A DNA stretch of 64,000 nt from JBEKCP01 sp049509515 (GTDB lineage: Bacteria > Planctomycetota > Planctomycetia > Pirellulales > Thermoguttaceae): assembly GCA_049509515.1 (NCBI GenBank), contig JBEKZV010000007.1, positions 52,444 through 116,443 of the forward strand. Reading direction: 5' to 3'. A program made the position numbers and the translations under genes. Numbering within the stretch: the first letter of the stretch is position 1; each line of letters starts with the position of its first letter. Positions 8,031 through 17,500 of the stretch are shown here, one piece after another. The notes under the pieces are model-generated. The model saw only the letters and a program-made list of their open reading frames with translations, did not search any database and was not told the origin of the DNA.

Positions 8031-9425
8031 TTTGTTCGCCTGCGTCTCCATGTACTCCTTGAACTGGTCGATCTGCTGCCGGTCGATCTCGTACTTCTTG
8101 GCTTCTTCGGCCGTCGGCATCCGCAGGGGACGCAGCACGCGGAAGCCGATGAAATTGCCGTCGGTCAGGTACCAGGGGCTCTGGGGGAGTTGCGGGTCCT
8201 GCTTCTTCCAGTCCTTTTCCGAGGCGCGGCGGGCCGCGCTGCGGCACTTCTCGGGATCGTCGTCCCACGAGCCGCCGCGGACCACGCGGTTGTACTCGGT
8301 CGTTGCCGGGGCCAGCGGATTGTCGGCCGCCTTGCCCACCGACTGCTTGTAGAAATCCGGCGTGTGCTGGTCGAGCACCCATTCGGCCACGTTGCCGTGC
8401 ATGTCGTAGAGGCCCCAGGGGTTCGGCTTCTTCTTGGCGATCTTGTGATACTTGTCGTCGCTGTTGCCGGTGAACCAGGCGTAGTCGGCCAGCGCCTTGG
8501 GATCGTCGCCGTAGGAGAAGGCCGTGGTGCTGCCGGCCCGGCAGGCATATTCCCATTCGGCCTCGGTCGGCAGGCGGTAGTAGCGGCCCGTCTTGGCCGA
8601 GAGCCACTTGCAATACATCTTGGCCGCGAACTGGGTCATGCACACGGCGGGGTAGCCGTCCTTGCCCATCCCGAACGACATGTCCGTGTAAGGCGGCGTG
8701 GGATTGGCCACCGCGTCGATCACCAGGTCGCGATCGGTCGAGGGGACCTTGTTGATGCGGCGGCGCTCCTTGTCCAGCTTGAGGCCCCACAACTCGTATT
8801 CCTCCCAGGTGACCTCGTGCGTCTCCATCCAGAAGGGGTCGACGCGGACCTCGTGCTGCGGCGACTCGTCGGCCTGCCGGCCCTTTTCCGTTTCGGGGCT
8901 GCCCATCAGGAACTTGCCGCCGCGGATGGGCACCAGGTCGAACTTGACTTCGGTGCCGGGGATGGCTTCGGTGTAGGGTTTCATGGCCGCCTCGTTCGCC
9001 GCCTGGGCCTCCGGGATCTCGACGGCCGGCTTGGGCATCCACGCGGGGGTCGGGGTGACCATCAGCCGCAGCGTTTCGTCGACGCCGCCTGCGGCAGGCG
9101 GGTTCGCTGCCGGAACCTTCGCTTGCGGCTTCGCAGCGGGGTCCTTCGCTTTCGGCTCAACCTCGACTATGGGCGGGTCGTACACCGGGGACTTCGCAGC
9201 CGGCTCCTTCGCGACCGGTTTCTCCGCTTGCGGCTTCGCCGCCGGCTCCTTCGTTGCCGGCTCGACCGGAACCTCCGCTTGCGGTTTCGCAGCCGGAGGA
9301 GTCTCTTTCTCCGGCTTGGGTTGGGCCGGCTCCGGTCCGCAGCCCACGAGCATTGCGGCCGCCAGGCCCAGCGTCACGAGAATCGGGGGTTGCCACCCCC
9401 GCCGGTTGCACGGTACCCTGATCAT
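8025..9425 (-). CDS. SUMF1/formylglycine-generating-type lipoprotein
   Basis: The 466-residue protein starts MIRVPCNRRGW and has a lipobox, AMLVGC, with Cys29 as the lipid site. A Lys/Pro/Ala/Glu-rich linker with repeats of KEPAAKPQ spans about residues 35-130. The C-terminal half is an SUMF1 fold: PIRGGKFLMGSPETE, LPTEAEWEYACRAG, GLYDMHGNVAEWV, VVRGGSWDDDPEKCRSAARR and IGFRVLRP. True formylglycine-generating enzymes have a catalytic Cys pair after the RGGS-type motif. Here only one Cys is present, so sulfatase activation is unlikely and a structural or other role is more probable. The ATG at 9425 is chosen because it gives the lipoprotein signal. It diverges from apbE, about 20 bp away. Confidence 0.85.
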   Translation of the reverse strand: MIRVPCNRRGWQPPILVTLGLAAAMLVGCGPEPAQPKPEKETPPAAKPQAEVPVEPATKEPAAKPQAEKPVAKEPAAKSPVYDPPIVEVEPKAKDPAAKPQAKVPAANPPAAGGVDETLRLMVTPTPAWMPKPAVEIPEAQAANEAAMKPYTEAIPGTEVKFDLVPIRGGKFLMGSPETEKGRQADESPQHEVRVDPFWMETHEVTWEEYELWGLKLDKERRRINKVPSTDRDLVIDAVANPTPPYTDMSFGMGKDGYPAVCMTQFAAKMYCKWLSAKTGRYYRLPTEAEWEYACRAGSTTAFSYGDDPKALADYAWFTGNSDDKYHKIAKKKPNPWGLYDMHGNVAEWVLDQHTPDFYKQSVGKAADNPLAPATTEYNRVVRGGSWDDDPEKCRSAARRASEKDWKKQDPQLPQSPWYLTDGNFIGFRVLRPLRMPTAEEAKKYEIDRQQIDQFKEYMETQANKQ

Positions 9426-9447
9426 TGAGACCCCTTTGTGCGTAGTA

Positions 9448-10590
9448 ATGGAAAGCAGAAAGGAAGGATCGTTCGTGGCAAGTTGGATCGCGGTGTGCTT
9501 GACGGCCGCGGCGGCAGCGGGCACCACGCCCGACCCGGGCCCCGCCGACGACCATGCTCGGCATGGCGCCGCGGCCGTCACCACGGCCGGGCCGGGCCCG
9601 GCGCGTTTCGAGTTCGAGCAGCTCGAAATGGCCGTGCCCATGAAAATCGTATTGTATGCTCCCGACCGCGCGGCCGCAACGAGGGCCGCCCGCGAGGCCT
9701 TCGCGCGGGTCCACGCCCTGAATGCCATCATGAGCGACTACGACCCCGAGAGCGAGTTGCGGCGGCTGTGCGACACCGCGGGCTCCGGCAAGGCGGTGGC
9801 CGTAAGCGGCGACCTGTGGAAGGTCCTGGCCCATGCCCAAACCGTCTCGGCGCAATCGGACGGGGCGTTCGACGTGACGGTAGGGCCGGTGGTCCGCCTG
9901 TGGCGGCGTGCCCGACGCCAGAAGGAGCTGCCGCCCCCAGAGGCTATCGCCGCCGCCCGGAACCTCGTCGGCTACCGGCTCGTCGGCCTGAATCCCGACC
10001 GGCACACGGCGGAATTATTGCGCCCGGGCATGCGGCTCGATCTGGGGGGCATCGCCAAGGGCTATGCCATGGAGGAGGCATACGCCGTGCTCCGGAAGTC
10101 GGGGTTCCCTCGGGCGATGGTCGAGGCGGGTGGCGACATCCGCCTGGGCGATCCCCCGCCCGACAGGCCCGGCTGGCACATCGCCCTGACCCCCTTGGAC
10201 GATCCCCACGGCCGCCCGGAAAGCTACCTGGTCCTGTCGCGCGTGGCCGTGTCCACCTCGGGCGATTCAATGCAGTTCGTCGAGATCGGCGGCCGGCGGT
10301 ACTCGCACATCGTTGATCCGCGAACGGGCATGGCGCTGACCGACCACAGCCGCGTGACGGTCGTCGCCCCCGACGGCATGACGGCCGACGCGCTGACGAA
10401 GGTCCTTAGCGTGCTGGGGCCGCAGGCGGGAATGAAGCTGATCGAGGCCACCCCCCAGGCGGCGGCCCGACTCATCCGCGCCCCCAACGGCGCCCTGGAA
10501 CGCTACCAATCGAGCCGCTGGAAAGACCTGCCAACGGTCCAGGTGGGGAATAAAGTGAGCAGTCGGGGCACCCGCGCAGCGGGCCGGTGA
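9448..10590 (+). CDS. apbE: FAD:protein FMN transferase (ApbE family)
   Basis: The 380-residue protein belongs to the ApbE family, which attaches FMN covalently to Thr or Ser in exported redox proteins such as Nqr, Rnf and NosR. Visible family motifs are FDVTVGPVVRLW, RLDLGGIAKGYAMEEAY, EAGGDIRLG, VSTSGDS, RRYSHIVDPRTGMAL and TADALTKVLSVLG. A signal peptide (VASWIAVCLTAAAAAG) fits its usual periplasmic location. The ATG at 9448 gives a basic n-region. An in-frame GTG at 9475 has a better Shine-Dalgarno sequence (AAGGAAGGA, 6 nt away), so that start is quite possible. The last residues (VSSRGTRAAGR) and the stop codon are built from repeat H2. No FMN-binding substrate gene is adjacent; membrane FeS proteins lie near 30 kb. 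Confidence 0.9.
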   Translation: MESRKEGSFVASWIAVCLTAAAAAGTTPDPGPADDHARHGAAAVTTAGPGPARFEFEQLEMAVPMKIVLYAPDRAAATRAAREAFARVHALNAIMSDYDPESELRRLCDTAGSGKAVAVSGDLWKVLAHAQTVSAQSDGAFDVTVGPVVRLWRRARRQKELPPPEAIAAARNLVGYRLVGLNPDRHTAELLRPGMRLDLGGIAKGYAMEEAYAVLRKSGFPRAMVEAGGDIRLGDPPPDRPGWHIALTPLDDPHGRPESYLVLSRVAVSTSGDSMQFVEIGGRRYSHIVDPRTGMALTDHSRVTVVAPDGMTADALTKVLSVLGPQAGMKLIEATPQAAARLIRAPNGALERYQSSRWKDLPTVQVGNKVSSRGTRAAGR

Positions 10591-10618
10591 GCAGTGGACA
10601 GTGGGCACTGGGCAGTGC
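10553..10618. repeat. Family H repeat (copy H2)
   Basis: The element reads GTGAGCAGT, a GGCACCC/GCGGGC spacer, then GTGAGCAGTGGACAGTGGGC and CTGGGCAGT. The TGA of the second GTGAGCAGT is the apbE stop codon, as at the SUMF1-domain gene. Confidence 0.75.
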
Positions 10619-10632
10619 GGCAGGCCCAAAAG

Positions 10633-10653
10633 CCCCCCGACTGCGTCGGGGGG
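10633..10653. terminator. Family J hairpin after apbE
   Basis: A perfect 9-bp stem, CCCCCCGAC/GTCGGGGGG, with loop TGC lies 43 nt after the apbE stop. It could terminate transcription, but it is followed by TTCG rather than a T run. The same stem occurs inside two coding regions, so it is also a dispersed repeat. Confidence 0.5.
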
Positions 10654-10783
10654 TTCGACGGGAAGTGTAGGAACTTTGCCGGGGGGTGGGGCGTCGTAAT
10701 TCTTGTGTAGATAACGTATATTTTCAGGATGCTCGGGTTCTCCGCAGCGGTTCTCTCCTCAAAATTGATCGCGAGGAACTCTT

Positions 10784-13700
10784 ATGGTCGCCTCTTTCCG
10801 TTCGTGGTTGCCCTTGGTCGTGATTGCTGGAGTCCTCTCGGGCGTGCGGCCCGCCGGCGGACAGCCGCTGGAAAAAGAGAAGCCCGAGCCGGCGGCGAAG
10901 GCCCCTGCCGCCGCCCCTGTCGCCCCGGACGCCAAGCCGGACGCCAAGCCGGATGCCGCCGACCACACGCTGCGGGAGCAGGACATCTACATCCCCTATG
11001 AGAAGCTCCGGCAGGTGTTCGAGAAGCACGGCCGCGGGGTGTTCTTGCCGTACGAAGAGTTCGAGGGGCTCTGGCAGGCCGCCCGGGACAAGACCCGCCC
11101 GGCCGCCGAGCCGCTGCCGCCGGTCGGGGCCGTCATCACCGAGATCGAGAACGAGGCCACCGTCTCGGGCGACGTGGTCCAAGTGGCCGCGAGGCTCCGG
11201 ATCGACCTGTTGAGCGAGGGCTGGCACGAGATCCCATTGCGGCTGGCCGATGCAGCAATCGTCCGCGCCACGCTCGGCGGCGACCCCAAGGGCGCCCCGG
11301 CGCGGATCCTCGCGGGCAACCCTTTGGCCGGCCGCGACATACTCACCGGCAATCGCCTGCTGGTCGAGAAGAAGGGCAAGCAGCCCGAGTCGATCGTGCT
11401 GGACCTGGAGTATGCCAAGGCGATTACCCGGTCGCCGGGCAGCAACAGCGTGTCGATCGAGACGCCGCAGGCGCCCGTGACTCGCTGGCGGGTGCGGATC
11501 CCCCAGGGCGGCGCCAAGGTCAGCCTCCAGCCGCTGATCGCGGCCACCGAGGTCCCGGCGGCCGCTGAGGGTGCAAAGCCGCCGGCGGGTGATGAGGTGA
11601 AGAAAGCGGCCGAGGAGACGGTCATCCTGGCCTTCCTCGGCGCGTCGCCGACCGTGCGCATCGAGTGGACGCCGAAGGCCGAGGGGGCCACGGGCCTCAG
11701 CGCCCTGGCCAGCGTCCAGGCCGATGAGCAAGTCTCGGTCCAGGAGGGCGTGGTCCGGGCGCGGTGCAACCTGACCTACGCAATCAGCCGGGCCGAGCTA
11801 AGCCAATTGATCGTCGAAGTCCCCGCCGACTACAAGGTGGTCAACGTGTTCGATCCCAACGTCCGGCAGTGGTCGGTCGAGGCGGCGGCCGTTGCGGGTG
11901 CGAAGCCGCAGGCGGGTGCGAAGCCGCAAGCGGCGGCCCCTGCGGCTACCCAGCGGATCAAGGCCCAACTGTTCGAGCCCGCCAAGGCCACGCAACAAGT
12001 CACCATCGAGCTGGAGAAGATTACCGCCAAGACCGCAGGGGACAAGCTGGCCGTCCCGGCCTTCAAGGCCCTGGACGTCGGCCGCCAGCAGGGCTTCGTG
12101 GTGGTGCAGGTCGGCCCGGAGCTAAAGGCCGAGGCGGTGCGGTCTACCGGCCTGTTGCAGGTCGATGCGGCCGAGCTGCCCCGCACGCTGGCCGCCGGAG
12201 CAGCCCCCGGGACATCCGGGGCGTGGGCCTTCGCCTACCGCTACGCCGCCGTCCCCTTCGAGCTGGAGTTGAGCCTCGAAGAGGTCCAGCCGAAGATCAC
12301 CGTCGATTCGCTCGTCGAGGCGCGGTTGGAGCCCAAGGGGTTGACGCTCGACCTGACGGCCATCTACACCATCGAGCGGGCCGGCGTGTTCCAGCTCGTG
12401 CTCGACCGGCCCGAGGGCTTCGAGGTCCGCCAGGTCCGCTCGCGGGAGATCCCGGGCGGCCCCGGCCAAGGGGCGGCGACGGTGGCCATCCACTCGCACC
12501 ACCTCGAAGGCGATAAGGATAAGCAGGGCCGGCTGGTCGTCAACCTCGCCCGCAAGGCGATGGGCCGCGTGGCCCTGGCCGTGCAGTTCCAACGGGACCT
12601 TCAGGAGCCGAAGCTGCTCTCGCCGCTCGGGCCGGTGGAGATTCCGCTCGGGCTGCCGCAGGTGCCCGCCGCCGCGGCCGACCGCGCCACCGGCCGGCTG
12701 GTGATCTACGCCCCGGAAAGTCTCCGCGTCAACCCGAGCAAGGCGGAGGGGTTGCGGGCCGTCCCGCTCAAAGAGGCCCTGGAGGGCATGCCGTGGGCCC
12801 TGGCCCCGAACCGCCCGGAGGCCGCCGCTCGCGGCGACTTGCAGCCCAAGCTGCCGTTCACCTTTGGCCAGGAGCCGGTCGTCCTCCGGCTGGCCGTCGA
12901 GCGGCAGAAACCCTACGTGACGGTCCGCCAGCTCGTGGTGGGCCGGATCGAAGAGGGCATGGTCAAGTACCAGGACACCTTGTCCTACTCGATCCTCTAC
13001 AGCGGGCTGAAGTCGCTCCGCATCGACGTGCCCGCCGACGTGGCCGGCTCCCTGCACACTGCCACCAGCGGCATCCAGGACAAGCGGCTCGATCCGCAGC
13101 CGGACGACGTGGCCAAGGGCATGGTCGCCTGGAGCCTCGGCGGCGAGAACGAGCTGCTGGGCGAGGGCAAAATCGAGCTGACCTGGGACAAGAGCTACGC
13201 CAAGCTCGAAGTGGGCAAGGAGGGCATCGACCTCGTGCTGCGGCCGCTGGTGCCCTACCACGCCGACCACTCCTGGGGCCAGATCGTCCTGGGCGAGGCG
13301 GAGACGCTCCACGTCGAGACGCCCGACGAGCCCCCGGGCCTCCAGCCGATCGACCCGCAACACGATCTGAAGACCGAAGTGGCCGGCGGGGCCAGGGCCT
13401 TCCAGTTCCCGGCCGACGCCTGGACCCTGCCCTTCACGGTCACCCGCTACGAGCTCAAGGAGATCAAGCGGACGAGCATCGACCGGGCGGTGGTGCGGAT
13501 GGTCCTGACCCCGGCCGAGCGGGTCACCGCCGTCCAGGCCCTCTACCGGATTCGCAGCGCCCGGCAGCAGCTTGCGATCGAGCTGCCCGAAGGGGCCAAC
13601 TTCGACGCCGACCCGCTGCGGCTGAACGGCCAGCCCGTGGCCATGGGACAAGGCAAGAACGAGGGCCAGTTCCTCGTTCCGCTCCTGGGGACCAACGCCG

Positions 13701-14443
13701 ACGAGCCGTTCCTGTTGGAACTCCGCTACACGGTCTCCGGCGGCGGGCGGTTGGCCCTGCCCGTCTTCCGCGAAGGTTCGACCCCCGAGGAAGGCCCGGC
13801 CGTGCAACAGGTCTATTTGTGCGTCTTCGTGCCCCAGACGCAGGCCCTGCTGGGCACCAGCGGGCCGTGGGCCGAAGAGTTCGCCTGGATGCCCTACTCC
13901 TTTCTGCACTGGGTCCCTGTGAACAAGATCGGGGATCAGCAGCTCGTCCCCTGGGTCCGCGACGGGGTGAAAGACCCCGGCTCCAGCGCCGAGACGTTTC
14001 ACACCGACGGCACGCAGTACGTCTTCTCGACGCTCCGGCCCCCGCCGGACGGCCCGCTGGCGATGCACACGGTGGACCATCGCGGCCTGAGCGGCCTGGT
14101 GTTTGCCTTCGTGCTCCTGGGCGGACTGGCCCTGGCGGCGGCCGGCTGGTCGCGGCGGGTGCTGGCCTTGGGCGGACTGATCTCGGTGGTGGTGCTGGCC
14201 GGCGTGTTCCTGCCCACCCTCTCGATCCAGGTCTTCAACGACAGTTTTGCCGCGGCCGTCTTTATCGTGCTGGTGGTTTGGGCAGTCGTGTCCCTGCTGC
14301 GGCTCAGCCCGGCGGTGGCCCTGGCCGGCCGGGCCATGGCTGCCGGCTGGCGGCGGGTCGCCGCCCCGCCGAAGCAACCACCGCCGGCCGCCCCTCCCGC
14401 CAGCCAACCCGGCCCGAGCGCAGGAGGGCCCGGCAATGCGTAA
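10784..14443 (+). CDS. Large exported membrane-anchored protein, giant-protein paralog 1
   Basis: The 1,219-residue protein has a signal peptide (about residues 1-26) and a Pro/Ala/Lys-rich linker with DAKPDAKPDA. A module marked by IYIPYEKLRQVFEKHGRG and FLPYEEFEGLWQA spans about residues 68-101. A very long beta-rich exported region follows. Near the C-terminus, about residues 1103-1190, are three membrane segments including LVFAFVLLGGLALAAAG and AAVFIVLVVWAVVSLL, then a Pro-rich tail. The module recurs twice in the next gene. An Ala/Gly/Lys stretch with AGAKPQ duplicated lies near residue 366. Function is unknown; an envelope or cell-surface structural protein is the most I can infer. GAGGAA lies 5-6 nt before the ATG at 10784. 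Confidence 0.8.
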   Translation: MVASFRSWLPLVVIAGVLSGVRPAGGQPLEKEKPEPAAKAPAAAPVAPDAKPDAKPDAADHTLREQDIYIPYEKLRQVFEKHGRGVFLPYEEFEGLWQAARDKTRPAAEPLPPVGAVITEIENEATVSGDVVQVAARLRIDLLSEGWHEIPLRLADAAIVRATLGGDPKGAPARILAGNPLAGRDILTGNRLLVEKKGKQPESIVLDLEYAKAITRSPGSNSVSIETPQAPVTRWRVRIPQGGAKVSLQPLIAATEVPAAAEGAKPPAGDEVKKAAEETVILAFLGASPTVRIEWTPKAEGATGLSALASVQADEQVSVQEGVVRARCNLTYAISRAELSQLIVEVPADYKVVNVFDPNVRQWSVEAAAVAGAKPQAGAKPQAAAPAATQRIKAQLFEPAKATQQVTIELEKITAKTAGDKLAVPAFKALDVGRQQGFVVVQVGPELKAEAVRSTGLLQVDAAELPRTLAAGAAPGTSGAWAFAYRYAAVPFELELSLEEVQPKITVDSLVEARLEPKGLTLDLTAIYTIERAGVFQLVLDRPEGFEVRQVRSREIPGGPGQGAATVAIHSHHLEGDKDKQGRLVVNLARKAMGRVALAVQFQRDLQEPKLLSPLGPVEIPLGLPQVPAAAADRATGRLVIYAPESLRVNPSKAEGLRAVPLKEALEGMPWALAPNRPEAAARGDLQPKLPFTFGQEPVVLRLAVERQKPYVTVRQLVVGRIEEGMVKYQDTLSYSILYSGLKSLRIDVPADVAGSLHTATSGIQDKRLDPQPDDVAKGMVAWSLGGENELLGEGKIELTWDKSYAKLEVGKEGIDLVLRPLVPYHADHSWGQIVLGEAETLHVETPDEPPGLQPIDPQHDLKTEVAGGARAFQFPADAWTLPFTVTRYELKEIKRTSIDRAVVRMVLTPAERVTAVQALYRIRSARQQLAIELPEGANFDADPLRLNGQPVAMGQGKNEGQFLVPLLGTNADEPFLLELRYTVSGGGRLALPVFREGSTPEEGPAVQQVYLCVFVPQTQALLGTSGPWAEEFAWMPYSFLHWVPVNKIGDQQLVPWVRDGVKDPGSSAETFHTDGTQYVFSTLRPPPDGPLAMHTVDHRGLSGLVFAFVLLGGLALAAAGWSRRVLALGGLISVVVLAGVFLPTLSIQVFNDSFAAAVFIVLVVWAVVSLLRLSPAVALAGRAMAAGWRRVAAPPKQPPPAAPPASQPGPSAGGPGNA

Positions 14444-14471
14444 CAACGCCCTTCACACGCGCGGAGGTGCA

Positions 14472-14572
14472 GTCCGATCGGACCGATCCGACCGATCGGT
14501 CCTGTCCCCAAGACCTCGCCGGGCGCCGCTGCTGGCTTGCCCAGCAGTGCGGAAGCGACGGTCGGGCAAGCC
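14472..14572. repeat. Repeats between the two large genes
   Basis: The spacer holds a family M-like GATC-rich repeat (GTCCGATCGGACCGATCC, then GACCGATCGGTCC). It also has a hairpin with stem GGCTTGCCC/GGGCAAGCC at 14534-14572. An ATG at 14436 overlaps the stop of the first gene and is in frame with the giant gene, but translation from it would run through these repeats before the signal peptide. Confidence 0.7.
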
Positions 14573-14579
14573 GGGTATC

Positions 14580-17500
14580 ATGCGCGACCATGCTACGCAC
14601 GGTGCCCGGGTCGCTGCGGCTGCTGCCCTTCTCACCCTGCTCACCCTGCTCGCCCCCGCGCTGGCCGGCGGGCCCGATCCGCAGCCGCCCGAAAAGGTCC
14701 GCGAAATCCTGGTCCCCTTTTCCGATCTCAACGTGATCCTGGAGAACCAGCCCCGGCGGGTCCTCCTCTCGCGGGCGGAGTACGACGCCCTGGTGAAGAA
14801 GGCCAAGACAGCCTCCGAAACCCACGGCCCGAAGGCACCGGGAGCGTGGTCGGCCGTGCTCGCCTCGGCCGAGTACCAGGTCACTACCGAGGCCGAGCAG
14901 GCCCGCTTCTCCGGCACGCTGGCGATCGACGTGTTGGAAGACGGCCTGCACGCGGTGCCTTTGGACCTGGGCGGCGTCGGCCTGGTAGCGGCCAAGCTGG
15001 ACGACCGCGAGGCACCAATCGGCCGCGGGCCCGATGGGCGGCTGAGCCTGTTGGTCGAGGGCGCCGGGCGGCATCGCCTGGCCCTGGAGATGATCGGCCC
15101 GCTGGAGACCACCTCCGCCCAGCAGGTGCTCAATTTCCGGTTGCCGCAGGGGGCCGCCGGCCGGATGACCCTCACCGTGCCGGGGGACGTTGAACTCAAG
15201 AGCGGGGCGGCCGTGCTCTCCCGCCGCCGGGACGAGGCCGCCGGGGTGACCCGCTTCGACCTCCTGCCCCCCGCCGGGCAGACCACCATTCTCCTCTCGC
15301 TCAACAGCCATTTGCAGCGTCTCCAGCAGGTCGTGGCCGCCCGTGAGGTCCTCGTGGACGAAGTCACCGAGGCTTGCGAGCGGCTGCACGCCAGCCTGAC
15401 GCTCGTGGTCCTGCACCGCGCGGTGGACCGCTTCCGCTTCGTCGTGCCGCCGGGGTTCGAGATCACGCAGATCACGTCCCCGTTGCTCAGCCGCTGGGAC
15501 GTGGTGGAGGAGGCGGGCCGCAAAGTGGCCAACGTCCGCCTCCGCGAGCAGACCGTCGAGCCCGTGGTCCTGAGCATCGCCGCCGTCCGGGCCCCCGCGG
15601 TGGTGAGAGATTGGCAGTTCCCGCACCTCGAAGTGCTCGACGTGGTCTCGCAGGTGGCGATCCTGGGCCTGTTGGTCCAGGAGCATTGGAAGGCCGAATC
15701 GCTCGTGCCGCAGGGCCTTTTGGCGATCGACGCCTCGGTGCTCTCTCGGGCCGTGCCGGCCACGCTCCTACGGCCGGAGCCCGGCTCCGCGGCGGTCCGC
15801 GCGGTGGCCGCCTTCTACGCCCCTCAGGCCAAGTACACCCTGGGAGCGAATTTCAAGAAGCCCGAGGCGGAGATGGGCGTCACCAGCGGCGTCCTGCTGG
15901 TGCTGGCGGAAAAGGGGTGCGAGGTCCGCGGCGGCCTGACGCTCGTGCCCGAGACCGAAAAACAATTCAGCTTCGACCTCTCCGTGCCCGCCGGGTGGCA
16001 GGTCACTTCCGTGACCGGACCCGACGGTAAGCCGCTGGCGATGGAGACCTACGCGCCGGTGGAAGGGCCGGGGCACATCCGCGTCCGGTTGCCGCAGGGG
16101 ATCGCGCCGGGCCGGCCCTGCCCGGTCCGCTTCTCCGCCGTCTCGACCCCCGCCGGCTGGCTCGATGACTGGAAGGCCCGCAAGGTCGAGTTCCCCGTGT
16201 TCGCCGTGGCCGGGGCCTCCAGCGACGAGGGGGCCGCCGCGGCCGTCGCCCAGGACGACATCGAGGTCCGCCCCGACCGGCTCGACCATCTCGTCCCGCT
16301 CACCGAGCCGGAGAAGGCCAAGTACGGCCTGGCCGGCGTGGCGACGGGCCTGGCCTACCGCTATGAAAAGCCCGGCTATGCGGCCACGCTCTCCGTCGAG
16401 CGGACCCGGCCGCGGCTCACCGCCCGCACGTTCTCCTTCTTCCAGGTCAAGCCCGAAGGGCTCGCGGCCCACTACGAATTGATCTACCAGGTGGACGACG
16501 CCCGGACGCGGCGGCTGGCCCTGCTCCTGCCGCTGTCCACGCCCCAGTCGCTCAGGATCTACGGTCTGGGCGATCTGCCGGTGAAGGAGTACACCCCCAA
16601 GCCGGCGGGCCGGTGGCGGCAGTGGAACGTGCTCCTGGGCGAAGGCCGCCGCGGCGAACTCCGCCTGGCCGTCGACTTTGAGGTGCCCCTGCCCAAATCT
16701 CGAATCCCCAATCCCCAATCCCCAATCCCCTCTAACGTATCCGGCACACTCCGTGTGCCGTTGGCGGGCGGCACACGGAGTGTGCCGGATACTTTGCAAG
16801 GGGGTGAGGGTGCGCCGGGCGCCGCCCCCAGCACGTCCGCCCTCCTCCTCGGCTATCCCCTGCCGCTGGTGCGGGCCGAGGATGTCGTGTATCAAACCGG
16901 CAACGTGGCCGTCGAGGGCAGCCCGGAGTTGGACATCCAAATCCACACCGAGGCCCGCCGGGCCGACGTGGGGCAACTGGCCGCGGCCGAAAAGCCGCCC
17001 GGCCGCCGGTTGCTCGGCAACTTCGCCTTCATCGGCCCGCCGCCCGACGTGGATATCGACGTGCTCCGCCACCCGGCCTACGACCTGGCGCCGGCGATAA
17101 TCCAACGGGCCGAGCTTATCACGAACCTCTCGGCCGACGGCACGAGCCAGACGCAGGCCGACTTCCGCCTGCGGACCAAGGCGCTTTTCTTGGAGATTCG
17201 CCTGCCCGTGGGGGCGGACCTCTGGTCGGTCGAGCTGGACGGCCGGCCCCTGAAGCCGCAGCAGGAGCAAGGCAGCCTGTTGGTGGGCCTGCCGGCCGGG
17301 CCGGAAAATTCTGCCAACGTGACCCGCAGCCTGCGACTGGTGTACCAACTCTCCCCTCTCCCTCCGGGAGAGGCACCCAAAGGGTACCCGGGGGTGAGGG
17401 CTGGGGTGAGGGCCGCCGCCCTGGGCGTGCTCGGCCGGGTCCGCATGCCCGCCCCCCGGCTGGCCTTCCGCGCGGCCCGCGATGCGGAGGCGGTCGATCT

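Noticed and set aside
10633..10653. Simple Rho-independent terminator
   Set aside because: The stem fits, but there is no T run and the same hairpin occurs inside genes, so it is at least partly a dispersed repeat.
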